Below the pieces are notes generated by a model. It ran no database searches. It was not told the DNA's origin and saw only the letters and a list, made by a program, of their open reading frames with translations. A program made the translations under genes and the position numbers. 64,000 nucleotides of DNA from Mesomycoplasma ovipneumoniae (GTDB lineage: Bacteria > Bacillota_I > Bacilli_A > Mycoplasmatales > Metamycoplasmataceae), in the NCBI RefSeq assembly GCF_038095995.1, contig NZ_CP146005.1, positions 1,046,001-1,110,000 of the forward strand, read 5' to 3'. Of the stretch, positions 51,430 through 61,519 are shown one piece after another (position 1 is the stretch's first letter; each line of letters begins with the position of its first letter).

Positions 51430-52200
51430 ATGGCAAAGTTTGATATTGACATTGATTATATTAAAACAGGATTGGAAAACATTGGATACATTGTGAAAAA
51501 TTTTGAAGAAGGCTGAAATAATGCGAATTTTTATAAAATACTTTTCTCCAACAGTGGAGCAATAGTGACTATTTTTTGCACAAATAAGAAAGATAATTCT
51601 AAGGTTGAAGGAAAAATAACTTCTGATGAATCAACTAAATTAAAAGAAATTGTGGAAGATTTAAAGCATAAAAAAAATCACTATCACTATCACAATGAAA
51701 TTAATAAAAAAATTGTGGATTTAATTAATTTAAAAAAAGAAGACGATTTCTTTGATTATAAAAGTGAATTTTACAAAAAGGACAAAGATGGATTGTATAG
51801 AAGAGAATTACTGCATGACATTCTATGCATGTCCAATAATATACAAAACAGAGATGCTTATTTAATATTCGGAGTTCAAGATGATGGAAAGGTAATTGGA
51901 ATAAATGAAGATTTAAGGTCTAACGATATTCTAAATTTCATTCATAATATAAACTTTGCAGGAGATCACGTTCCACAAATTGAAGTATTAAATCTGTATT
52001 ATAAATATTTAAAAATAGGTGTAATAATTTGTAAAGCTTCTAAGAATATTCCTTTTTTTCTATCCAAGGTATATAAGGGCATTTATCCTAATCAAATATT
52101 TACACGTGTTGGTGACACAAACACTCCTATAAATGAAAATGCCAAATACGATAGTATCGAAAAACTATGAAAATTACATTTCAAACAAGAAGAAAAATAA
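51430..52200 (+). CDS. AlbA_2 (Schlafen-type) domain protein inside the hsd operon
   Basis: 256 residues with TGA as Trp. Residues about 105-200 show the AlbA_2 domain: FFDYKSEFYKK, RRELLHDILCMSN, RDAYLIFGVQDDGKVIGI, then a late PYL-type strand LKIGVIICKASKNIPFFL and the ending IFTRVGDTNTPI. The N-terminal 100 residues are unlike this domain and may bind another partner. AlbA_2 proteins bind nucleic acids and several occur in defence islands. The gene sits between hsdM and hsdS, 60 bp after hsdM and 55 bp before hsdS, in the same direction. It may be an accessory or regulator of the system. Confidence 0.75.
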
Positions 52201-52255
52201 TGGTAATATGTATCATAATGATATTCACCTATAACAACTATTTTAAAGGTGAACA

Positions 52256-53103
52256 ATGAAAAAATTAATGAATTATGCAATTTATTCAAATGAAAAATTA
52301 AGTATTGATGGTCTTGATGTTTTTTATGTTGGTGTTGAAAACATTTTGCCAAATAAAAAGGGTATTAAACCTTCCTCGTTTGTGCCAAAAACCGGGAAAT
52401 ATACTAAATTTGAGAAATATGATATTTTGCTAGGTAATATTGGTCCTTATTTAAAGAAGATTTGACTAGCAGATAAAAGTGGGCTAGCAAGTCCTGACGT
52501 TTTGGTTATAAAACCATTAGAATCTAGATTTGGAAAATATATTTATGCACACCTTTTAAATGATAGTTTTTTTCAATATGCAATGCTTGGAGTAAAAGGT
52601 TCAATATTGCCTCGTTGTGATAAAAATCATATTATGAACTATTCAATACCTGATGTTAAAAATAAGGAAAAGATAGGTGATTTTATCTACTTCATTAATA
52701 AAAAAATTGAACTAAATAATAAAATAAACGATAATTTAGCTAATATGGCTCAAGACATTTATATGCACTGGTTTTTTAAAAAATCTCCTAATGGAAAATT
52801 AAAAGATATTCTTTTGGAAGCGGCTAAATCAAATGTACAAGTAGGAGATGCTAAAAATTGTATTGGTCAATATCCTTTTTTCACAAGTGGGGCTTCAATA
52901 TTAACTTGAAATAAATATTTTGTAAATGGTAGGTATTGTTTCCTTAATACTGGTGGCAATGCTGATGTTAAATTTTATGTGGGCAAATCTTCTTATTCAA
53001 CTGATACATGGTGTATTTATACAAAAAATGATATGAATGACTATTTATATTTACTTCTACTTACTATAAAAGAAGAATTAAATAAAAAGTATTTTCAAGG
53101 AAC
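52256..53103 (+). pseudogene. hsdS: 5' part of hsdS, cut by IS copy 2
   Basis: 282 codons with TGA as Trp from ATG 52256 (AAAGGTGAACA upstream). It contains the first target-recognition domain (YVGVENILPNKKGIKPSSFV, LGNIGPYLKKIW), the central conserved helix IGDFIYFINKKIELNNKIND, and most of the second recognition domain (FFTSGASILTWNKYFVNGRY, FLNTGGNADVKFYV). The frame stops being hsdS at CAAGGAAC, where IS copy 2 begins. The missing end is at 44307-44519 on the other strand. Confidence 0.87.
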
Positions 53104-54486
53104 GGTAATGTTAAATATTTTGTGTTTTTAAAGTAAATTTATTTTGATAAAATTTATTATGAAGGACCAAAATATGAAAAAACAGCAAAAAACATTATCC
53201 CCATTTGAGTTAGAAGCTAAAAAACTTGTTGACAAATACGCTGATTATAAAAAAATAAAAAAAGAAGATTTTCACAACGAAATTTCGCATATGTTTAAAA
53301 CTTTTACTGAGGCGCTCTTAAGGGCGGAATTAAGCCAACATTTAGGCTATGAAAAAAGTAACCGAAGCAAAAAAGGCGTGCATAGGCCAAATAAGCGAAA
53401 CGGATTTTCGGACAAAACTGTGAATTATAATCATAATAGTTTTCGTCTAAAAATACCAAGAGATCGAAATGGCACTTTTGAGAACAAATTACTCGGTAAA
53501 TACGAAACAAATTTAGGCGATATCGAAGAGCAAGTGTTTTCACTTTTTGCATCAGGAATGTCATATGAAAATATTGTTAACACAATAAAAAGTATCTATA
53601 AAAAAGAAATAAGTAATGCCTGAATTTCTTCAGTTACTGACAAATTATTGCCTGAAATTGAAAAGTGAAAATCGCGAAAAATTGAGAATTCCTATCCAAT
53701 TTTGTACATTGATGGGATGTTTTTTAATGTTAAAGAAAACGGTGTTTTTGTCAAAAAATCACTTTATCTTATTCTTGCAATTGATTGGGACGGAAATAAA
53801 AAAGCACTGGGATTTTGGATTAAAAATACCGAATCAGCAAGTAATTGACTTGATGTTTTTAACGAACTAAAAACTCGCGGGCTGGAAGATGTTCTAATAA
53901 TTTCTTGCGATAATCTAAGCGGAATTAGTCAAGCAATTGAAGCGGTTTTCCCGCAAACAGATGTTCAAAAATGTGTTGTTCACCAAATTAGAAACTCGCT
54001 TTTAAAAGTTTCTAACAAAGACAAAAAAGAGTTTGTCCTTGATATGAAAAAGATTTATCAAGCGGCTAATCAAGAATTTGCAATGCAAAATCTTGATAAA
54101 TTTGCGGAAAAATGAGGCCAAAAATATCCTTCAATTATCAAGTCTTGGTATACAAATTTCGTTGAACTAACGACATTTTTTAAATATCCATATGAATTGA
54201 GGCAAGCAATTTATACGACAAATTTAATTGAGTCAATGAATAGAATAATTAGGAAAAATACAAAAACAAAAGGCGGAATTCAAAGTGTAAATTACCTTTC
54301 AAAAATAACTTATTTAACTCTCCAAAACGCATCTACAAAATGACAAAAGGTAAGAAATTGATTCATGATTAAAAAACAATTAGAAATTATTTTCCCTAAT
54401 CGGTTAAATAATGTAAAATTAAATTAGATTACATTTCTATTTGAAAAATCCATAAAAATTTAAAACACAAGATTATGAACACACCC
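53104..54486 (+). mobile_element. IS256-family insertion sequence, copy 2
   Basis: 1383 bp, inverted relative to copy 1 and with the same length and ends. Left flank 53096-53103 CAAGGAAC is the target duplicate whose twin adjoins the far end of copy 1. The right flank (AAAATAAATAAATT) does not match it, as expected if the two copies have recombined. Confidence 0.87.
53174..54427 (+). CDS. IS256-family transposase, copy 2
   Basis: 417 residues, same protein as copy 1 with all three DDE residues (Asp180, Asp246, Glu353). Start at ATG 53174 by the AAGGA ribosome site. Both copies look able to transpose. Their sequence identity also provides about 1.4 kb of inverted homology for recombination. 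Confidence 0.9.
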
Positions 54487-54545
54487 AAAATAAATAAATT
54501 AATAATTGAATTTTCTCTATAATTATCTGATTTATCGAAAAATTG

Positions 54546-55783
54546 GGAATATTAAATATTTTGTGTTTTAAGGTAAATCTGTTTTGATAAAATTTATCAT
54601 AAGGGACTAAAATATGAAAAAAAAGCAAAAACAATTATCCCCATTTGAGTTAGAAATTGAAAAATTTGCTAAAAAATACGTCGATTCTGAAGAATACAAA
54701 AAAGAAGATTCTCGCAACAAAATTTCAGTTATATTTGAAGCTTTTGCTCAAGAACTATCAAAAGTGGAATTAAACCAAAATTTAGACTATGAAAAAAGCA
54801 GCCAAAGCAAAAATTTAGGTCATATCGAAGAGCAAGTAATTTCGCTTTTTGCATCAGGGTTACCATATCAAAATATTGCTAACGCAATAAAAATTATCTA
54901 TGAAAAAGAAGTAAGTATCGCTTGAATTTCCTCAGTTATTGACAAAGTATTACCTGAAATTGAAAAGTGAAAATCGCAAAAAATTGAGAATTTCTATCCA
55001 ATTTTGTACATCGATGGGATGTTTTTTGATGTTGAAGAAAACGGTGTTTTTGTCAAAAAATCACTTTATCTTATTCTTGCAATTGATTGGCAGGGCTATA
55101 AAAAAGCACTAGGATTTTGGATTAAAAATAGCGAATCAGCAAATAATTGACTTGATGTTTTTAGCGAACTAAAAACTCGCGGGCTGGAAGATGTCCTAAT
55201 AATTCCTAGCGATAATCTAAGCGGAATTAGTCAAGCAATTGAAGCAGTTTTCCCGCAAACAGATATTCAAAAATGTGTTGTTCAGCAAGTTAGAAACTCG
55301 CTTTTAAAAGTTTCTTACAAGGACAAAAAAGACTTTGCCTCTGATATGAAAAGTATTTATCAGGCGACTAATCAAGAATCTGCAATGCAAAATCTTAATG
55401 AATTTGCGAAAAAATGAGAGCAAAAATATCCTTCAATTATCAAGTCATGGTATGAAAATTTCGCTGAATTAACGACATTTTTTAAATATCCAAATGAATT
55501 GAGGCAAGCAATTTATACAACAAATCCAATTAAATCAGTGATTAAATTAATTAGGCAAAATACAGAAACAAATGGTGAAATTCAAAGTGTGGATGACCTT
55601 TCAAAAATAACTTATTTAACGCTTCAAAATGTATCTAAAAAATGACAAAAACAGGTAGGAAATTGAGACATAATTAAAAAACAATTAGAAATTTCTTTCC
55701 CTAATCGATTAAATAATGTAAAATTAAATTAGATTTCTATTTGAAAAATCCATAAAATTTAGAACACGAAATTATGAACACTC
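54546..55783 (+). mobile_element. IS256-family relative, copy 3, decayed
   Basis: Ends resemble those of copies 1 and 2 (left ATATTAAATATTTTGTGTTT, right GAACACTCAC), but the sequence is clearly diverged. It lies 60 bp after copy 2. Its right end matches the solo IS ends scattered at 29.6, 33.6, 39.2, 44.26 and 46.15 kb better than copies 1 and 2 do, so it represents an older IS lineage. Confidence 0.75.
54614..55732 (+). pseudogene. Degenerate IS256-family transposase (catalytic Glu lost, internal deletion)
   Basis: 372 residues in one open frame with TGA as Trp. Compared with copy 1 it lacks 45 residues after LDYEKSSQSK (the NKRNGFSDKTVNYNH region). The two catalytic Asp remain (YIDGMFFDV, PSDNLSG), but the Glu is Lys at about residue 308: NPIKSVIKLIRQ for NLIESMNRIIRK. 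It cannot be an active DDE transposase as it stands, yet no stop has accumulated. Confidence 0.8.
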
Positions 55784-55913
55784 ACTAAAAAAAGCTACGT
55801 AAACAAAATCTGACCTTGTTAGTAAAAAAATAAGAAAACCTTCTAAATTTGTCAAGAGCAAATCACAAGTTTAATAAACAAAATCAAGTCGCTAATTTTT
55901 TTAAGAATTTTTA

Positions 55914-56578
55914 AGTCCTGAGTTTGCCAGTTTGATGGAAGAAATTCACTTTTTAGTGAATACAAATATGAAAAAATACCGGTAAATCCATGCTTTTTGA
56001 CCTAAAACCTTAATTTTTATTTTTTAAAATCAACCCTTTGCAAAAAAATGCTTGGTCTAAGAAAAAATTATGTTATAATATCCATCACTAAGAATAATTA
56101 ATAAATTTGATATTCAGTTAAGGGGGAATTAATTATGTTTTTTGTCGTATTAAAATAAGATAATGCGAATTATCCATTATATTTTTAGATATGATGCAAT
56201 GCCTTAAATTTGACCGTTTAGAAATCTACAAATTTATGGCTTTTAATTATGGCTCTTTCAAAACTTCACATATTTTTTTAGGCTCAATTTAAATAAAAAC
56301 GAGTTTTCTATTTGCATTGAGTTTAAATAGCAGTTGTATTTTTTCTTTCGTGATAGTTAGATTTAAAATTCAGTGTTTTTGTTTTGATAGTTATTTTTTC
56401 TGAGTTTGACAGTTTGATGGCGTTGCTAGTGATCCAAATATTTGAAATAGGATGATTTTTACTTTGATATTTTAGTAAATCAGTAAAAAATTGTAATTAA
56501 CTTTTACCAAAAAACTTAAAAAGTGCCTAAAACCAGATATTTTTTTAAAATTACCTTATCAAACTGGGAAACTCAGGA
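55914..56578 (+). mobile_element. RNA-carrying non-autonomous element, copy II
   Basis: About 665 bp. Left end B: CCTGAGTTTGCCAGTTTGAT, TTCACTTTTTAGTGAA, ATACCGGTAAATCC. Middle: promoter and RNA unit. Right: end A core TTGTAATTAACTTTTACC and terminal ATCAAACTGGGAAACTCAGG. No protein gene. A second GAGTTTGACAGTTTGATGGC at 56403 inside it suggests two element ends were joined. The gap 55784-55913 contains nothing else I recognise. Confidence 0.65.
56085..56346 (+). ncRNA. Conserved multicopy transcribed unit, copy II
   Basis: TTGGTC (56052-56057), 16 bp, TATAAT (56074-56079). Then GTTAAGGGGGAATTAATT, ATG 56135 and a seven-codon frame (MFFVVLK). The 3' hairpin at 56283-56321 pairs CTCAAT with ATTGAG and TAAATA with TATTTG, and a T-run follows. 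Expression is inferred from promoter and hairpin only. Confidence 0.58.
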
Positions 56579-56585
56579 AAAAAGA

Positions 56586-56609
56586 CGACTAGATTTATAT
56601 TTCTAGTCG
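56586..56609 (-). terminator. Terminator of the type II restriction-modification pair
   Basis: CGACTAGA (56586-56593) pairs with TCTAGTCG (56602-56609); on the minus strand CTTTTTTCC follows. It lies 12 bp past the endonuclease stop. Confidence 0.75.
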
Positions 56610-56620
56610 ACATAAAATTT

Positions 56621-57382
56621 CTACCAACTAAACCCCTCATAAGTACTAAATGCTAGTTTATATAGTGCTATAAGTGTATCATTATCTATATTTTTTAACT
56701 CTTCAAAAACTGTGTCTTTTTGAACTTTAAGGGATTTATTATTAGAAATGATTTTTTCAATTGTTATTGGTAGCTGCTCACATATTAATTTAAAAGAATT
56801 TTTATCACCAGTAACAATTTCATAAAACTTATCGATTGATATTCTTCTTAATTTTTCATTAGAAGATTGTTTCACTTTATCAAGAGTAATAACCCACGGA
56901 ATATTTTGAGATTTTTCAGCAATAACTTCCACTAATGCACAAATACTTCTATCTTTATCCTTGGCATTTAATAAATGATTTTGCATTTTCATAAATGTTT
57001 TGGCCGATGATGAACTATTCATTGTGTTATGCTTATTTTTCATTTCAACATAATATGTTATATCATCGCCAGTAAAAATCACGTCCCATCCCTCGTCTGG
57101 AACTTCACATTTTTTTATATTCTTAAACATATTTTGATGAAAATATCCAATTATATTACTGTTAGATCTATCTCTTTGTCTGTGAATTTCCAATTTTATT
57201 ATGTCTTCAAAACTTTTATCAAAAACATTTTTATCAAAAAGTAATTTTATTGGATCAATTAAATTACTATTGAATTTTTTTAAATTTATACTTTCTAGCA
57301 CTTCATTATACTTCTTCAAAGTATTAGTTATATGCTTTTCAAAATCTTCTTGTGAAATAAAATCTAACTTATAAATTTCCAT
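56621..57382 (-). CDS. Type II restriction endonuclease, Eco47II/Sau96I-like
   Basis: 253 residues. The sequence resembles the Eco47II family (recognition GGNCC-type): IIKLEIHRQRDRSNSNIIGY, FHQNMF, then the catalytic stretch GWDVIF..YYVEMKNKHNTMNS with Asp100, Glu113 and Lys115 as the PD-(D/E)XK triad, and KTFMKMQNHLL. The start overlaps the methyltransferase 3' end by 14 bp, which couples the two. Trp is coded by TGG at several places here. Recognition sequence is inferred from family likeness, not shown. It is bordered by mobile elements, suggesting acquisition. Confidence 0.8.
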   Translation of the reverse strand: MEIYKLDFISQEDFEKHITNTLKKYNEVLESINLKKFNSNLIDPIKLLFDKNVFDKSFEDIIKLEIHRQRDRSNSNIIGYFHQNMFKNIKKCEVPDEGWDVIFTGDDITYYVEMKNKHNTMNSSSSAKTFMKMQNHLLNAKDKDRSICALVEVIAEKSQNIPWVITLDKVKQSSNEKLRRISIDKFYEIVTGDKNSFKLICEQLPITIEKIISNNKSLKVQKDTVFEELKNIDNDTLIALYKLAFSTYEGFSW

Positions 57383-58397
57383 ATCTAATTTCCTCTAACT
57401 TCTCCAATATTTTTAAACCTACTTCTTTGGCTAAATTACAAGGAACTGCATTTCCTACTTGCTTATATTGCGAACCCATTGGTCCTGTAAATATCCATTC
57501 ATCTGGAAAAGATTGTATTCTAGCATTTTCTCTAACAGTAAATGGTCTAGTCTCTGTTGGATGACATCTATCTGTTTGTTTCATTTGCGGTGTAGTTAAA
57601 ACTGTTAGTGAGGGCTCATCTAAACTCAATCTCCTTAGTATTCCTGTTCTTCCACCGCCCATATACCAACAAGACTTCATATAGTTTTTAGCTATGTCTT
57701 CGGGAATATCTCTTCAATATCCCCCTGGAGGAACTAATGAAAAAATATCTTCTTTTGCTTTTGAATACTTAGCACCTAGACTACTAGGAACATCTTGTAA
57801 AATATCGGCTAATACTGGTTTATATTTATATTTTAAAGGATAGAAAAATTCTTTATCATTAACTAAATCATTTCTTATACCAACGACAATTAATCGTTCT
57901 CTTTTCTGAGCAACACCATAATCTCAAGCATTTAATACCTCATAGAATATTTTATATCCTTCTTGCTCAAAAATATTGATAATTGTCTTAAATGTTCTGC
58001 CCTTATCGTGAGATAAAAGTCCCTTTACGTTTTCAAACAACAACATTTTAGGTTGCAATTTATTTAAAAAAACTGCATAGTGATAAAACATTGTGCCCCT
58101 GACATCATCAAGTCCTAATCTTTTACCAGCATAACTAAAACTTTGGCAAGGTGCTCCACCAGATAATAAATCTAATTCTCCTTTTTTTATGTTAAATTCT
58201 TTTTCTAAATCTTTCTTAGCCACAATCTCTATATCTTCACAAATAACATTCCATTTTGGTCTGTTAGCTTTTAGTGTACTGGCAGCATATTTGTCATATT
58301 CAACTAATCCGATGTGCTTAAATCCCGCCTGCTCTAAGCCCAGTGCCAATCCTCCTGCACCAGCAAAAAGTTCAATACTTGTATAGTCACTATTCAT
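57369..58397 (-). CDS. DNA (cytosine-5)-methyltransferase of the type II system
   Basis: 342 residues with TGA as Trp. C5 methyltransferase motifs in order: SIELFAGAGGLALGLEQAGF (I), GGAPCQSFSYAGKR with catalytic Cys84 (IV), FENVKGLL (VI), AQKRERLIVVGI (VIII), a target-recognition region with MKSCWYMGGGRTGILRRLS, and QVGNAVP (X). It protects host DNA from the endonuclease encoded next. Start at ATG 58397 with AGGGGGA 7-8 bp upstream; a longer frame from 58439 adds a non-family lead. Between 58398 and 58640 I see no gene. Confidence 0.92.
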
Positions 58398-58639
58398 TAA
58401 TACATCCCCCTGGTTTACTATAACAAACAACTTCTCCAATATCCCGTTGAAGGCTTTACATATCTTTTCTAAGTGATATATACTTATTCTTTCCCATATT
58501 CGCTATGCAATTTGTTGTTAAATTTGCTTTTTCTAATCCTTAAATAGTAAGCTCAAGTCCAACACAAATTAAGGTAAAAATTTAATTGTGTGGCATGAAC
58601 TTTTTTGTTTCTATTATTTTTTTAAAAATAAAAAAGAAA

Positions 58640-58850
58640 AAAGCTCCAAATTAGACAGGAACTTCATATTAATTATAGCATTAAAAAATATAATCATATA
58701 GCAAAAAGTGATAGGCAAGCATTTATAAATAGATAATGTTTTAAGTGTTTTCACAAATTTAAATTAAATATATTGGATACATTGAAATAAAAAGGTGGAA
58801 ATCCACCTAAATTTTTCAAACTATTACTAAACATAAGTTTATTCCTGAGT
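58640..58850 (+). repeat. Second copy of the AAA ATPase leader repeat
   Basis: AAAGCTCCAAATTAGACAGG, AAAAAGTGATAGGCAAGCAT, then AGGTGGAAATCCACC, closely matching 37528-37740. Here it is cut by an end-A element and no ATPase gene follows, so it is a footprint of a lost or moved locus. Confidence 0.6.
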
Positions 58851-58851
58851 T

Positions 58852-58968
58852 TCCCAGTTTGGTGAGATAATTTTAAAAAATCTCTGGTTTTAGGCGTTTT
58901 TTTTAAATTTTTTGGCAAAATTTAATAACAATTTTTTTTACTGATTTACTAAAATATCAAAGTAAAAA
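58852..58968 (+). repeat. Solo end-A relic
   Basis: CCTGAGTTTCCCAGTTTGGT at the left, then GGTTTTAGGCGTTTTTTTTA and TTACTAAAATATCAAAGTAA. It lies back to back with the next element. Confidence 0.6.
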
Positions 58969-58973
58969 TCACA

Positions 58974-59610
58974 CCCTTGAGTTAGACGGTTTGATGGGAA
59001 AAATTCACTTTTTAGGGAATACAAATACGAAAAATAACGGTAAATAAACTAGGACAAGAAAAATTAACACTAAGGTGTTGGTTTTTTTGTCCGAGTTTAA
59101 AATCTGGGTTTTTTGGCTAAAATCTTGATTTTTATTATTTTAAAATTAACCTTTTGCAAAAAAAATGTTTGGTATAAAATAAAATTATGTTATAATAAAT
59201 CTCACTTAAGAATAATTAATAAATTTGGATATTGAATTAAGGGGGAATCAAGGATGTTTTTGCTATAAAAAAAATCAGAAAATGCGAATTATCCATTATA
59301 TTTTTAGATATGATGCAGTGCCTTAAATTTAACCGTTTAGAAATCTATAAATTTAGGGTTTTTGGTTATTGTTCTTTCAAAACTTCATATGTTTTTTTAG
59401 GCTCAATTTAAATAAAAACGAGTTTTCTATTTGCATTGAGTTTAAATAGTACTTGTATTTTTTTATGTTTTTTGTTGTTGTATCCATAAATTGATTTTTG
59501 CCAGTGTTTTAAAATAGGTAATTAACTTTTGTCAAAAATCTTAAAAAGTGACCAAAACTAAACCAGGACACTTTTTTAAGATTATCTTATCAAACCGGGA
59601 AACTTGGGAA
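58974..59610 (+). mobile_element. RNA-carrying non-autonomous element, copy III
   Basis: About 637 bp. End B at the left (CTTGAGTTAGACGGTTTGAT, TTCACTTTTTAGGGAA), then a hairpin AACACTAAGGTGTT at 59049, the RNA unit, and end A at the right finishing ATCAAACCGGGAAACTTGGG. No protein gene. Same architecture as copy II. The DNA from 59611 to 59746 is AT-rich and featureless. Confidence 0.68.
59203..59466 (+). ncRNA. Conserved multicopy transcribed unit, copy III
   Basis: TTGGTA (59169-59174), 16 bp, TATAAT (59191-59196). ATTAAGGGGGAATCAAGG precedes ATG 59253 and a four-codon frame (MFLL). Hairpin 59402-59440 with CTCAAT/ATTGAG, then a T-run. Confidence 0.57.
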
Positions 59611-59746
59611 GCCATTTTTGCAAATAAACAAAATTTTTCTAACAAAATTGCTATTTTTAAATAAATAAGAATGTAAAAAACAAGTTAAAAATTTTAAAAA
59701 TAAAGTTAAATCTTTTATCATTAAATTCATTAATTAACAAAAAGAC

Positions 59747-61519
59747 CTACGATTCACCTTCTATCTCAAGAAATTTTTTACTTTTATCACCGCGAAAATC
59801 TACTCTTGAGATTTCTTCATAATATTTAGTTCTACCATCATAATCCCAAGAAAAGGGGCCATGTTTTTCTAAAATTAATTCTTTTTCTTGTTGGCTATAT
59901 AAATTAGTATTTTCTAGAAAAGGTCTAAAAAACCCAAATTCGTGGTCTATTTCTTTTAGATATTTATTCAACGCATCCCGATATAAAATTAATTCTTCCA
60001 TAGATGATTCCATCACATTTTTATCTAAATCGATTTGCCTTGGCGATCTAGAAACAAAGAAGGCCGGATCATTGCCGTCACGCAAAAAAATATCTTGTTC
60101 AAGTTTGACTAATTTTTGTTTAAAATAATATTTTAAAATTTCGTATTTACCTTGATAAATATCATCGTATAAATTTGAGTGGCCAATTCAGTAATAAATT
60201 TTTTGCCCGTCAACATACAATAAAATGAAATTTTTTAAGGAAATTGGCAAAATTCGTGATTCGCCCGTTCCATAGGCGGAGTAGTAAAATGGTTGAAATC
60301 AAAAAACTGGTTTTTTTGAGTCAAATTGGGAAATTATTTCATCAAAAAGCCCATATTCTTGTCCACCAAAGTAAAAAATTTCGAAATTTTCAAGTTTTAA
60401 TTTTGCCCAACTTGGTAGAATGAAATAATCAGGTTCATTAAGGGAAAAATATAGATCTTCAAATTCATATTTAGGACCAAATAAAATTTGCAACAAATAG
60501 ATTAATTCGATTTTATTTGTTCAATTATTCACATTATCATAATAAGTTTGGCCGTCTTTACCAAAAAGGTTGATGCAATATTCGCGATACTCTGGACCAA
60601 ATTTATCAAATCAACTAAGAATAAATTTATCACGGTTTTCAATGTTTAAATCAAGCTTTTTAATCCCGTATTTTTGAAATTTTTTAAGCAAATTTTCATA
60701 AGTTTCAAAAGTAAATACGTTCTGAATTGGTTGAATTTGTGTTTTTTCGCTAAAATTATAATTTTCTTTTAATAATAAATTGTAGATATTTTCTACATTT
60801 TGTCCTAAATATGCTTTATTTATATCTACAAACTCTGAATTATATTCATATCTATTTGATAAAAAATCAAAGATTTTTTCGTGGTAATTTGCTAATTTTT
60901 TTGGCTTTGCATAAGGAACGCTTTCCTGAATTTCCTTAATAATTAAAGCTTCAATTTCTCTCAATCTACTTTTTGATTTAAATATTTTTCAAAAATAAGC
61001 AGGATAAGAAATTGAAAATTCGCATTTTTCAATATCATCAAAGTTTTCAAATACAACAACAACTTTTTTAAAAGCTTTACCATCGCGTAAAGTAGATGCA
61101 GAATAAAGATCAGATTTATAAACAACATTTTCTTCTTCTTCGTTTATTTCACAATATTCAACGTGGTGACAGTCGCCAATTAAACACTTAATATCGTTAT
61201 GAAAATGGAAATCTTTGAGTTTTTTGGAAAAAAACACACTTTTTGGGATATCTTCTAGTTTTAAATTATAAACATAATCTTCTTGTTTATAATTTAAGCT
61301 AATAATTCTTTCAATTGGATTAGGATTAAAGTCATTATAAAGATAATTGTATAAAAAATCTGGAAATAGATTATCCTTGTAATGACAATCAGACTTTGAA
61401 TCAAGATCATCCCTAGTCATATTGCCAATTGAACAACGACTTTTAATATTAAGTTCTATATATTTTAGTTTAATTAACTGTTTTTTTGCCTTAATTACTA
61501 AATCTAATTGCTTCTCCAT
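59747..61519 (-). CDS. Large hydrophilic protein, unrecognised
   Basis: 590 residues, continuous when several TGA codons are read as Trp. No signal peptide or membrane segment. Rich in Tyr, Phe, Asp and Lys, with stretches such as FGPEYREYCINLFGKDGQTY, IFYFGGQEYGLFDE and FVSRSPRQIDLDKNVMESS. I do not recognise a family. ATG 61519 is chosen over an earlier ATG at 61543. The gene overlaps the end of the upstream membrane-protein gene by 29 bp, so they probably act together. Confidence 0.68.
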
